Assembly: GCA_947630755.1 (NCBI GenBank)
Contig: CANRIU010000002.1
Location: 1 to 64,000 of the forward strand
Reading direction: 5' to 3'
Length of the DNA: 64,000 nucleotides
From: an uncultured Oscillospiraceae bacterium
Lineage (GTDB): Bacteria > Bacillota > Clostridia > Oscillospirales > Oscillospiraceae
Shown here: in pieces, positions 33,491 through 40,828 of the stretch
How the letters are laid out: every line of letters starts with the position of its first letter
Position numbering within the stretch: the stretch's first letter is position 1
Translations under genes and position numbers: made by a program
Notes under the pieces: model-generated
Told to the model about the DNA's origin: nothing
What the model saw: the letters and a program-made list of their open reading frames with translations, nothing else
Databases searched by the model: none

Positions 33491-34549
33491 TCAATACAGC
33501 GACGTGTTGGACGCCTTGCGGGCGATGGTGTTCGCTCCTATAACAAGCAGCATCCCCACCACATTGTTCATCATCTCCGCCGCGGCGGCTATGCCGGTGT
33601 TGGCTGACGACCCCTGCATACCTGTGCGGTAGGAGAACGTGGATACCACGTCGGCGGTGACATAGGTGTTGGTGTTGTAAAGGAGCAGGACCTTCTCATA
33701 GCCGATATTCAGCAGGGAGCCGATACGGGTTATGAGCATGATGACCACTGTGGACAGGATGCTGGGGATGACCACATAGCGCATCTGGGCCCACTTGTTT
33801 GCACCGTCGATCTGCGCGGCCTCATAGCTGGTGGGAGAGATGGCGATGATAGCCGCGAAGAACACGATACTGTCATAGCCCGCGCCCTCCCAGATGCCGC
33901 TGATCTGGTAGATGGAACGGAAGAAGCTGGGGTTCCTCAGAAGTCCGGCGTTGGCGACCTCCTCGGAGATGAGGCCGAGGTTTGCGAGAGCACGGCTCAG
34001 GATGCCCATGCCTGTTGTGACGGAGCCCTGCTTGACAAGCATCGTCACAAGGGACGTCATAACGACCGTCGAGAGGAACTTGGGAAGGTACGTCAGCACC
34101 TGATAGATGCTTCTGGCGATGTTGGACCTGACCTCATTGAAGAACAAGGCCAGAATGATGGGCATCGGGAAGCCGAAGCACAGACCGTAGAAGCTGAGGA
34201 TAAAGGTGTTCCTCATCGCTCTCCAGAAGTCCGTGGTCATCTGAGTCCCGCCCACCAGCAGTGTCTTGAAGTACGAAAATCCTGAGAAGAGCCTCTCGGA
34301 CACGGGCAGAACGCCGTCGTAGACCTTGAAGCAGCTCAGCAGCTCGTACATCGGGAAGTACCGCCAGAACAGGAAGACCAGGAGCATCGGGACCAGCATC
34401 AGATACAGACGCCAGTCTTTCATGACCGTTCGCGCAACATGGAGCCAGTAGTGCTTCTCCACGTCATCGCGGACGACCTGTTCCGGATTTTCTCTGTATA
34501 CGTCTTTTTCCTTGTCGTACACGAGGAAATCCGCTGCCCTAACTTTCAT
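33491..34549 (-). CDS. Carbohydrate ABC permease, LplB type
   Basis: 352 aa, six core helices preceded by an extra hydrophilic N-terminal region of ~45 residues (LVYDKEKDVYRENPEQVVRD) not present in most LplB proteins. Core landmarks: LYLMLVPMLLVFLFWRYFPM, YQVLTYLPKFLSTVV and the EAA loop SYEAAQIDGANKWAQMRYVV. It overlaps the preceding membrane-protein gene by 11 bp. With the MalG-type permease it would import the ligand of the large lipoprotein. Confidence 0.93.
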   Translation of the reverse strand: MKVRAADFLVYDKEKDVYRENPEQVVRDDVEKHYWLHVARTVMKDWRLYLMLVPMLLVFLFWRYFPMYELLSCFKVYDGVLPVSERLFSGFSYFKTLLVGGTQMTTDFWRAMRNTFILSFYGLCFGFPMPIILALFFNEVRSNIARSIYQVLTYLPKFLSTVVMTSLVTMLVKQGSVTTGMGILSRALANLGLISEEVANAGLLRNPSFFRSIYQISGIWEGAGYDSIVFFAAIIAISPTSYEAAQIDGANKWAQMRYVVIPSILSTVVIMLITRIGSLLNIGYEKVLLLYNTNTYVTADVVSTFSYRTGMQGSSANTGIAAAAEMMNNVVGMLLVIGANTIARKASNTSLY

Positions 34550-35129
34550 TTTTTACCTCCTTTTTTTCCTTCTCCGAGTTGAGGCGAAGAAGGTAATGCT
34601 TTTGATCCTCGTAGACGCCATCCAGCCTTCTGACGATCCACGCGATCACAAGGGTAAACACATATGACAGGCTGTCAGTCAGGAAAAAGCCTGGCACACT
34701 TGTCGGCGGCGCCCCAAGAAGAAGCGCCGTCAGGGCTCTCCCGCCGTGCATCAGAAGCTGCACGAGGATCGGAAACATAAGGCTCAGGAATTTGCCCGTC
34801 CTCACCTTCTCCTTCCCCACCCTGAAGAGCAGTATCAGGGCAAGGAGCGAGAAGAGGTTTCCGACACAGTATATAATGTACTGCTCCCCGGTAGCTCCGG
34901 AAAACAGGCAGAAGACTACACCCGCGATGACCGCGTGAATACCGCCCCATGCGCCCCAGCGCATAAAGACGATGGATGTTATGACCGCCGCCAGCGAAAC
35001 GGTATAGAGCTCATCCGGGAACCAGTATCTGGCGGCGACGGTTATCAGATACTCAAAAATGCTCATCATTACGGCAAACAGCACAAGGTCTATCGCCATG
35101 TACTCCCCAAGGGACCTTCTTCTCTCCAT
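34539..35129 (-). CDS. Multi-TM membrane protein heading the pectin operon (ECF S-component-like topology)
   Basis: 196 aa, about six hydrophobic segments (YMAIDLVLFAVMMSIFEYLI, AVITSIVFMRWGAWGGIHAV, EQYIIYCVGNLFSLLALILL) and a charged C-terminal tail. The size, topology and a Gly-rich third segment recall substrate-binding S components of ECF importers, but I cannot point to a diagnostic motif, and no ECF T protein is here. Start at 35129 with GGGAGAGGAC; the frame extends 52 codons upstream through the promoter region without SD. First gene of the operon, overlapping the LplB gene. Confidence 0.6.
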   Translation of the reverse strand: MERRRSLGEYMAIDLVLFAVMMSIFEYLITVAARYWFPDELYTVSLAAVITSIVFMRWGAWGGIHAVIAGVVFCLFSGATGEQYIIYCVGNLFSLLALILLFRVGKEKVRTGKFLSLMFPILVQLLMHGGRALTALLLGAPPTSVPGFFLTDSLSYVFTLVIAWIVRRLDGVYEDQKHYLLRLNSEKEKKEVKNES

Positions 35130-35180
35130 ATGTCCTCTCCCGCCCTTTATCAAGGGCGCATTTTTGTTCAAAATGCGAAG

Positions 35181-35194
35181 TAAAAGCGCTTTCC
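35181..35194. promoter_or_regulatory. cre-like site upstream of the pectin operon
   Basis: TAAAAGCGCTTTCC matches 12 of 14 positions of the CcpA consensus TGWAANCGNTNWCA with a perfect AAAGCGCTTT core. It lies ~55 bp before the first gene and downstream of a minus-strand TTGACA (35255-35250). Position fits catabolite repression. The rest of the 390-bp divergent region (35130-35520) is AT-rich, carries a TATAAT at about 35491 for the pectinesterase gene, and holds no gene. Confidence 0.5.
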
Positions 35195-35520
35195 CGTCCC
35201 GCGGCCCCGGCGCGGGAGCCGGAATAAATTTGTAACAATATCGAAAATGTGTCAAAAATACACTTAAAATGACCCAAAACCGCACACTTTTGCGGGTATT
35301 TGGGCTTCAAAATCCTTATTCATAAATGAGGCGCCGATATTTTTTGTGCAAAATATCCACAACGAGCCCCTAAATTTGTCTATTATTATACATGATGTCA
35401 GTTTTTATGTATATGGACAAAACACGCAAATTTATATACAAAACAGATTTGTTAACAAAATTTTATGTCATTATGAATCATTTTTAGTTATAATGTAGCA
35501 AAAAAGGAGGGACAGCTTCC

Positions 35521-36384
35521 ATGATTTGTGTGCTTCCAGGCGATAATTTACAGCAAATTTTTGATTTTTGTCCCCCAGGAGAGACGATTATCCTCCCAGA
35601 GGGCGAATTTCGGGCAAAATCCGTTATCAGGACCCCCGGTGTGACCATCATCGGTGCGGGTATGGACAAAACCGTTCTCATCTGGGACGATTACGCGAAA
35701 AAACTGGATGATTCAGGAAGAGAACTGGTTACCTTCCGCACCTATACATTGGCAGTCTGCGCCGACAATGTGACGATGCGGGACCTCGCCGTTGTCAATG
35801 ACGCCCTGACGCCGGAGGTAAAGGGCCAGGAGGTTGCGCTCAGCGTCTACGGCGACAGCTTCACCATGGAGCGCTGCCGCCTCGCCTCCACTCAGGACAC
35901 GCTGTTCCTCGGTCCCCTGCCCGACGACCTTATCCAGCGATATGACGGCTTCCTGCCGGATGAGCTCAGGCTCCGCAAGCCCTGCCGCCAGCTTTTCCGT
36001 GACTGCCTGATCGAGGGCACGGTGGACTTCATCTTCGGCTGCGGCGAGGCGGACTTCGACGGCTGCGAGATCCGCTCCCTCCGCGACGCCCGCGGCTGCG
36101 GCTACGCCGCCGCCCCCTCCCATGAGCTCCGCCAGATCCGCGGCTTCACCTTCCGCCGCTGCGCCTTCACCTCGGAGCCCGGCGTGGAGGAGGGCAGCAT
36201 CTACCTCGCCCGCCCCTGGAGGGACTACGGGATGTGCGTCTTTGAGGACTGCGCCATAGGCCCCCACATCTCCCCCCTTGGCTTTGACAAGTGGAACGAC
36301 ACCGACCGCGACAAAACCGCCAGATTTTATGAGTCCCCCCTCCCCCGGGGAAGAGTCCCCTGGGCCAGAAAAAATATCACTTGA
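35521..36384 (+). CDS. Pectinesterase (CE8), cytoplasmic
   Basis: 287 aa, right-handed beta-helix. Motifs of pectin methylesterases are clear: GQEVALSVYGDSFTMERC, STQDTLFLGP (oxyanion Gln and first Asp region), EGTVDFIFGCGEA with the nucleophile Asp, and IYLARPWRDYGMCVF with the substrate-binding Arg and Trp. It removes methyl esters from galacturonan. There is no signal peptide, so it would demethylate imported oligomers before the GH28 enzyme acts. It is divergent from the transporter operon and has its own SD (AAAAGGAGG) and TATAAT. Confidence 0.93.
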   Translation: MICVLPGDNLQQIFDFCPPGETIILPEGEFRAKSVIRTPGVTIIGAGMDKTVLIWDDYAKKLDDSGRELVTFRTYTLAVCADNVTMRDLAVVNDALTPEVKGQEVALSVYGDSFTMERCRLASTQDTLFLGPLPDDLIQRYDGFLPDELRLRKPCRQLFRDCLIEGTVDFIFGCGEADFDGCEIRSLRDARGCGYAAAPSHELRQIRGFTFRRCAFTSEPGVEEGSIYLARPWRDYGMCVFEDCAIGPHISPLGFDKWNDTDRDKTARFYESPLPRGRVPWARKNIT

Positions 36385-36479
36385 ATACTCTCTAATATAT
36401 GATACAATGTATAAGAAGCTCCATTGAATAATAAGCAAAATATACAATATACATAAAAAATTACATCAGGAGGCGCGGT

Positions 36480-38018
36480 ATGAGAGGACTTGAATCCAAC
36501 AAAACAAAAATACGCCACAAGATATTTACTGAAATTGCCCGGGTAGCGTACAGCGGCGGGGACATCTCCAGGGAGATCGTCCGTCTCCCCTACAAAATTA
36601 TCCCCGGCGAGGTCGCGACCTACCGGGACAGCATCTTCCTTGAGCGCGCCATCGTTGGCGAGCGGCTGCGCCTCGCCATGGGCCTGCCCATCAGGAGCGT
36701 CGCCGAGCAGGTGGAGCTCAACGACGGCGTCTCCGAGAGCGCCATCGCGGAGAAATACTACACCCCTCCCCTTGTAAACGTCATAAAATTCGCCTGCAAC
36801 AAGTGCCCCGAGAAGCGCGTGGTCGTCACTGACGCCTGTCAGGGCTGCCTGGAGCACCCCTGCCTTGAGGTCTGCCCCAGAAACGCCATCTCCATGGTCA
36901 ACGGCAAAAGCTGCATTGACGAGCACGCCTGCGTCAAGTGCGGCAAGTGCGTCGACGCCTGCTCCTACCACGCCATAATAAAGCAGGAGCGCCCCTGCGC
37001 CGCGGCCTGCGGCATGGGCGCCATCAAGACCGACCCCTACGGCCGCGCGGAGATTGACCAGTCCAAGTGCGTCTCCTGCGGACAGTGCCTCGTCTCCTGC
37101 CCCTTCGCCGCCATTGCGGACAAGGGCCAGATCTACCAGACCATAATGGCGATAAGGTCCGAGACGCCCGTCTACGCCGCCATCGCCCCCGCCTTCTGCG
37201 GGCAGTTTGGCGAGTATTTGACCTTTGACAAGATCCGCCCCGCCTTCAAGGCCCTGGGCTTTGCCGACGTTGTAGAGGTCTCCATCGGCGCGGACATCTG
37301 CACTCTTCAGGAGGCACAGGACTTTCTCCGGGAGGTCCCGGAGGAGCGGCCCTTCATGGCCACCTCCTGCTGCCCGGCCTGGACGGCTATGGCGAAGAAG
37401 CTCTTCCCCACCCTGGCGGGCAACATCTCCATGGCGCTGACGCCCATGGTCCTCACCGGACGGATGATAAAGAAGGACCACCCGGGGTGCAAGGTCTGCT
37501 TCATCGGCCCCTGCGCCGCCAAAAAGCTGGAGGCAAGCCGAAAGGAAATACGCTCCGACGTGGACTTCGTCCTCACCTTTGAGGAGGTCCTGGGCATGTT
37601 CGACGCCCGGGACATCGACCCCACCTCCCTCCCCTCCGACCCCTTGGGGGAGGCAACAGCCGACGGGCGCGGCTTCGCCGTCTCCGGCGGCGTGGCGCAG
37701 GCGGTGGTCAACGCCGCAAAGCAGCTGGCCCCGGACAGGGAGATAAAGGTCGCCTACGCCAACGGCCTTCAGGAGTGCAAGAAGATGCTCACCCTGGCGA
37801 AGGCCGGAAAGTACAACGGCTATCTTCTGGAGGGCATGGGCTGCCCCGGCGGCTGCGTCGCGGGGGCCGGCACCGTCGCCAGCGTCCAGTTCTCCACCCG
37901 CGAGGTCAGGAAGGCCCAGGACAGCACATCCCAAAAGTGCATACTTGAGAGCAAATACCTCCACTATCTCCCCCTGATTGAGGAGAGAGACGCCCCCTCT
38001 GAGGTACATAACGCCTGA
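36480..38018 (+). CDS. [FeFe] hydrogenase, group B, monomeric
   Basis: 512 aa. A conserved N-terminal region (~1-95) without cofactors is followed by cysteine-rich ferredoxin modules (CNKCPEKRVVV, CVKCGKCVDAC, CVSCGQCLVSCPFAA). The H-cluster domain carries the three cysteine motifs TSCCPAW, GPCAAKKLEAS and GMGCPGGCVAGAGT. GPCAAKK instead of MPCxxKK marks the B group, which is common in clostridia but poorly studied. It interconverts protons and H2 using ferredoxin. No HydE, HydF or HydG maturase is nearby. Upstream TTGAAT/TATACA at ~36424-36453 is a weak promoter; SD is AGGAGG. Confidence 0.92.
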   Translation: MRGLESNKTKIRHKIFTEIARVAYSGGDISREIVRLPYKIIPGEVATYRDSIFLERAIVGERLRLAMGLPIRSVAEQVELNDGVSESAIAEKYYTPPLVNVIKFACNKCPEKRVVVTDACQGCLEHPCLEVCPRNAISMVNGKSCIDEHACVKCGKCVDACSYHAIIKQERPCAAACGMGAIKTDPYGRAEIDQSKCVSCGQCLVSCPFAAIADKGQIYQTIMAIRSETPVYAAIAPAFCGQFGEYLTFDKIRPAFKALGFADVVEVSIGADICTLQEAQDFLREVPEERPFMATSCCPAWTAMAKKLFPTLAGNISMALTPMVLTGRMIKKDHPGCKVCFIGPCAAKKLEASRKEIRSDVDFVLTFEEVLGMFDARDIDPTSLPSDPLGEATADGRGFAVSGGVAQAVVNAAKQLAPDREIKVAYANGLQECKKMLTLAKAGKYNGYLLEGMGCPGGCVAGAGTVASVQFSTREVRKAQDSTSQKCILESKYLHYLPLIEERDAPSEVHNA

Positions 38019-38036
38019 AAAAGGCATCATAAAAGC

Positions 38037-38065
38037 ATTGGCGCGGCCCTGGGCCGCGCCAATGT
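38037..38065. terminator. Bidirectional terminator between hydrogenase and phospholipase-like genes
   Basis: CATTGGCGCGG and CCGCGCCAATG arms around a short loop, between two convergent stop codons (38018 and 38076). Confidence 0.7.
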
Positions 38066-38075
38066 GCTGATATGC

Positions 38076-38888
38076 TCACGTTTTATCCGTTTTTTCCGAG
38101 AGGAAGTTTAATCCGTAGTGCCAGTCCGGCTCCATCTTCCCCGCAAACGTCCTCTCGTACTCAGAAATAAGCTTGATTGCCAGCGGCACCGCAAGCTTAT
38201 AAAGCTCCGAGAGTCTCCTGCCGGACTGGGCGCATCTGGGGCTCGGCTCCAGGCTCATGACAAGGCCGGACATCTCCTTATATTTCCCCGCCGCCCGGAA
38301 GGCCCCCATCAGGAGCCTGCGCTTTGTCATATCCGGCGCCAGCAGCGTCCTTAAGCAGAAGGGCATGGACTTTAAGGACCGCTCCACATCCCGAAGCTCT
38401 ATCCCCGGATAGAAGGCGGCGATGACAGCGGAGTTTCGCCGGGAGGCGACGATGTGGGCCGCCGTGTCGTGGCGCAGGGGGTCGAGGCCGTCCCCCACGG
38501 TGAGGAGGCGGTCAAACTCCATCTCTATCTCGTTGTGGCTGACTCGGTACTGGGCGGCGTACCTGTTCACATAGCCGTGGCACATGGCGTCCAGCGCAAA
38601 GTGGCACAGGTACCCGTACAGATAGGCGAGGTGCATTGCGCTTCCGGGATGGGCGGCAATGACCTTGTCGGCGTTTGTAAATACCTCCATCCCGCAGAGC
38701 TCGTGGGTCGCGTGACCGATGCGCGTTACCCTGTCCGGGACAACGGGGTTGTGGTAAAAAAGTATGTCAGGTCCGTGAAGGCCGACGTCATAAAGCTCCT
38801 TGAACGGGATTATCAGGTCGCGTATATCCCTGGGAAGCTCTCTTAGGACCTCCTGACCGAATCTGTAATGGGCGTAGGCACAGGGCAT
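38076..38888 (-). CDS. Zinc-dependent phospholipase C-like protein
   Basis: 270 aa, all-helical. Histidine/aspartate metal ligands follow the family order: AYAHYRFG near the start, HGPDILFYHNP (~38-48), GHATHELCG (~58), GYLCHFALDAMCHGYVNR (~90-107). Classic enzymes are secreted, but this one has no signal peptide, like the large intracellular group seen in clostridia whose substrate is unknown. Single-gene unit with SD GAGAGGGGTGAG. Confidence 0.85.
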   Translation of the reverse strand: MPCAYAHYRFGQEVLRELPRDIRDLIIPFKELYDVGLHGPDILFYHNPVVPDRVTRIGHATHELCGMEVFTNADKVIAAHPGSAMHLAYLYGYLCHFALDAMCHGYVNRYAAQYRVSHNEIEMEFDRLLTVGDGLDPLRHDTAAHIVASRRNSAVIAAFYPGIELRDVERSLKSMPFCLRTLLAPDMTKRRLLMGAFRAAGKYKEMSGLVMSLEPSPRCAQSGRRLSELYKLAVPLAIKLISEYERTFAGKMEPDWHYGLNFLSEKTDKT

Positions 38889-39011
38889 GGTTTCTCACCC
38901 CTCTCACCCATAGCATACAGTCATTTAAGGAAAAATTCAAGGAGTTTACAAAGAAATTATCTTAAGAAATGGAAATAGTTTTTTTGGCCCCTGCGGAAAG
39001 GCGGTATAACA

Positions 39012-39746
39012 GTGGCAAGGGAATATTATAAAAAGGGCTCCGGCGGCGGAGCGGTGCTGATGGTCCACGGCATACTCGGAACGCCTGACCACTTTGAGCC
39101 CTTCCTGCCCCTGATTCCGGAGGATGTCACCGTCCGGAACCTGCTCCTGCCGGGTCACGGCGGCACGGTACGGGATTTCGGGCGCTCCTCCATGGATGCC
39201 TGGCGCGGATATGTTCACGCCGCACTGAAGGAGCTGCGGCGGGAGCATGACAAAATCATGATCGCCGCCCACTCCATGGGCACTCTCCTTGCCATCGAGG
39301 AGGCGGTGGAAAGGGGCGTTGACGGGCTCTTTTTATTAAACGTTCCCCTCTATGCCGGCATCAGAAGGAGGTTCTTTTCAAACGCCTGGAGCGTCTACCG
39401 CGGCAGAGCGCCGAGCGGTGACGAGTGGACCCGGGCCGCCGCGAAGGCGTACAGTCTGGAGCCGGAAGCCCGGCTTCTCCCCTACGCCGCCTTCATCCCC
39501 CGCTACCTGGAGCTTTTCCGGGAGATGCGCCGTGTCCGCGCCCTTCTCCCGGAGCTCTCCTCCCCCTGCGAGGCGTATTTCTCCGCCCTTGACGAGATGG
39601 TGTCGCCCCGCTCAATGTCCTTAATGGAGCGCAAGACCCGCGCCCACGTCACTCTCCTCCCCCACTCCGGTCACGACTACTACGAGCCCCGGGATCTCAA
39701 GGTTCTGAAGCGGGGCTTTTCGGACATGCTGCGCTCTATTTTATAA
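39012..39746 (+). CDS. Alpha/beta hydrolase (monoacylglycerol lipase/carboxylesterase type)
   Basis: 244 aa. Oxyanion motif LMVHGILGT, nucleophile elbow IAAHSMGTLLA (Ser), acid in FSALDEMVSP and His in LLPHSGHDYYE make a complete triad. It lacks a signal peptide. GTG start at 39012 with AAAGGCGG. The stop codon lies in a 20-bp AT-rich tandem repeat (39740-39780), after which the structured repeat region begins. Confidence 0.85.
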   Translation: MAREYYKKGSGGGAVLMVHGILGTPDHFEPFLPLIPEDVTVRNLLLPGHGGTVRDFGRSSMDAWRGYVHAALKELRREHDKIMIAAHSMGTLLAIEEAVERGVDGLFLLNVPLYAGIRRRFFSNAWSVYRGRAPSGDEWTRAAAKAYSLEPEARLLPYAAFIPRYLELFREMRRVRALLPELSSPCEAYFSALDEMVSPRSMSLMERKTRAHVTLLPHSGHDYYEPRDLKVLKRGFSDMLRSIL

Positions 39747-39780
39747 AGCGATATAATATTTTTATAAAGTAATATAATAT
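39740..39780. repeat. Tandem 20-bp AT-rich repeat
   Basis: TTTATAAAGCGATATAATAT (39740-39759) is repeated at 39761-39780 with two differences. It overlaps the stop codon of the hydrolase gene and is followed by a partial third unit (CAATATAATG). Confidence 0.7.
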
Positions 39781-39799
39781 CAATATAATGATAGTCAAA

Positions 39800-39853
39800 C
39801 CCTCCGGCTCAGCCGGAGGCTCAAGCCGTCGACAAAGGCTTTGCCTTTGTCGA
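39800..39853. repeat. Two adjacent perfect hairpins
   Basis: CCTCCGGCTC-AGCCGGAGG (39801-39819) belongs to the CCGGC hairpin set; the next one has 12-bp arms GTCGACAAAGGC and GCCTTTGTCGAC around TTT. They flank the structured element at 39904-40172 and could end transcription of it on the minus strand. Confidence 0.6.
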
Positions 39854-39903
39854 CGAAAGAAATTTGCCGATCCCCTCCATGCACTTCGTACACATCTCCG
39901 CGC

Positions 39904-40172
39904 TAAGGTGACGGGAGTTGAACCCACGTCGGTTTCTGACGGCTGATTTGCGCCCGGACTTCGGCAAAGCCCCTGGAAATACGAAAGTATTCCCTGTGGG
40001 CTTTTACTCGCCCGGACACAAATCCGCTCGCCGGAAACTGCTTCGCACTCCACGCGGTGCAATTTTCGAGTGATTTTCTGCGCGAAGGAGGAAGCCTTGC
40101 TGACGCAAGGCAACGACGAAAGCGCCGAAAAGGGCCCGCGTGGAGCGGCGTGTGTTCGGCTCCGTCACCTTA
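39904..40172 (-). ncRNA. Candidate structured RNA with tRNA-like ends (269 nt)
   Basis: Read on the minus strand, the first 7 bases TAAGGTG pair perfectly with the last 7, CACCTTA, as an acceptor-like stem. Directly before the 3' arm is GTGGGTTCAACTCCCGT, a T-arm with a perfect B-box (GGTTCAACTCC). Inside are nested helices: CTCCACGCGG/CCGCGTGGAG, a CCTTGC/GCAAGG hairpin, AAAGCCC/GGGCTTT enclosing GGGAATAC/GTATTTCC. There is no anticodon arm, CCA or tmRNA tag that I can find. On the plus strand the inner hairpin has a GAAA tetraloop, so strand is not certain. No credible protein gene lies in 39747-40828. Confidence 0.5.
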
Positions 40173-40356
40173 AGAGCCGCCCTACGGGCGGTTGCGCTCC
40201 GAAATGGCGCCTGCGGGCGCACATCCGGGGACCTGAAAGGGCAAAATCCGACGCACATGTCGCCGGATTTTGCATCTAAATTTTTCGCGCTGTGACCGAA
40301 GGGAATCCCCCGGCGGTCCGGGCGCTGATTTTAAGCGAAGCTTTTTCAACTCTCTG

Positions 40357-40379
40357 AGCCTCCGGCTAAGCCGGAGGCT
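40357..40379. repeat. CCGGC-type short hairpin
   Basis: GCCTCCGGCT-AA-GCCGGAGGC followed by TTTATTT. Same family as 39801-39819; the two flank the structured element. Another hairpin (GACCCG-CAAA-CGGGTC, ~40461-40476) lies before the 164-bp repeat. Confidence 0.6.
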
Positions 40380-40518
40380 TTATTTGGCCCTAAAATGGCC
40401 CGTTACCGACAATCGTCTCAAGATGCAATGCGTTTCTGTCACCTGCACCACTTGCTCTACGACCCGCAAACGGGTCCATCCCTTCATTTGCGACATGTCG
40501 GTATTTTCTACCTGGCTT

Positions 40519-40682
40519 TTTATACTAAAACCTGTTAAAAAGTGCAAAGCACTTTTTATAGCGCCGAAGGCGCGTCAGGTTTTGTATGAGACGTCATTTA
40601 AGCGCTTCCAGCGCTTAAATGGGCTGTGCGTAGCACGGCCTTCCCAGATATAAATTGATATTTTTATCTGGGAATAGTATTA
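40519..40682. repeat. 164-bp multi-hairpin repeat, copy 1
   Basis: Identical to 50776-50939 except for T at 40651. It begins TTTATACTA and ends ATAGTATTA, whose ATACTA/TAGTAT ends pair. Internal hairpins in order: AAAAAGTGC/GCACTTTTT, GCGCC/GGCGC (both within an ACCTG...CAGGT stem), CATTTAAGCGC/GCGCTTAAATG, GTGC/GCAC, and CCAGATA/TATCTGG. No gene inside. Looks like a non-autonomous repeat (MITE-like) or an RNA element. Confidence 0.9.
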
Positions 40683-40759
40683 GCGTCTCGCTTCGCTCGA
40701 TGCTTTTCGCTAAAGCTGTTTTTGCCCCACCCGGCACAGCCGGGGGTTCATGTGACACA

Positions 40760-40803
40760 AATGCAAAGCATCCCCGTGCCGTTGGCACGGGGATGCTTTG
40801 CAT
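40760..40803 (-). terminator. Terminator after hppA
   Basis: Very strong stem: ATGCAAAGCATCCCCGTGCC and GGCACGGGGATGCTTTGCAT with a 4-base loop, 25 bp beyond the hppA stop. A CCGGC hairpin (40728-40745) follows. Confidence 0.8.
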
Positions 40804-40828
40804 TATATTAAATATAAATCCGATTTAC

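Noticed and set aside
36327..38030. 567-codon minus-strand frame opposite the hydrogenase
   Set aside because: All conserved cysteine motifs lie in the plus-strand gene; the antisense frame is Gly/Ala/Val-rich filler.
39904..39980. Possible tRNA gene at the T-arm
   Set aside because: No anticodon arm, D-arm or CCA within tRNA distance; the matching acceptor strand lies 269 nt away.
39904..40172. tmRNA
   Set aside because: I find no resume codon and tag-like reading frame ending in Ala-Ala, no conserved 5' tmRNA box and no CCA end.
39736..40258. Minus-strand frames of 84 and 125 codons in the repeat hub
   Set aside because: They read through the structured element and its T-arm; Cys/Arg/Ser-rich sequence without SD or family features.
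40270..40653. Open frame of 127 codons sharing its last ~45 codons with a frame at 50659-50934
   Set aside because: The shared part is exactly the 164-bp multi-hairpin repeat read in one frame; no SD, and the rest has no protein-like composition.
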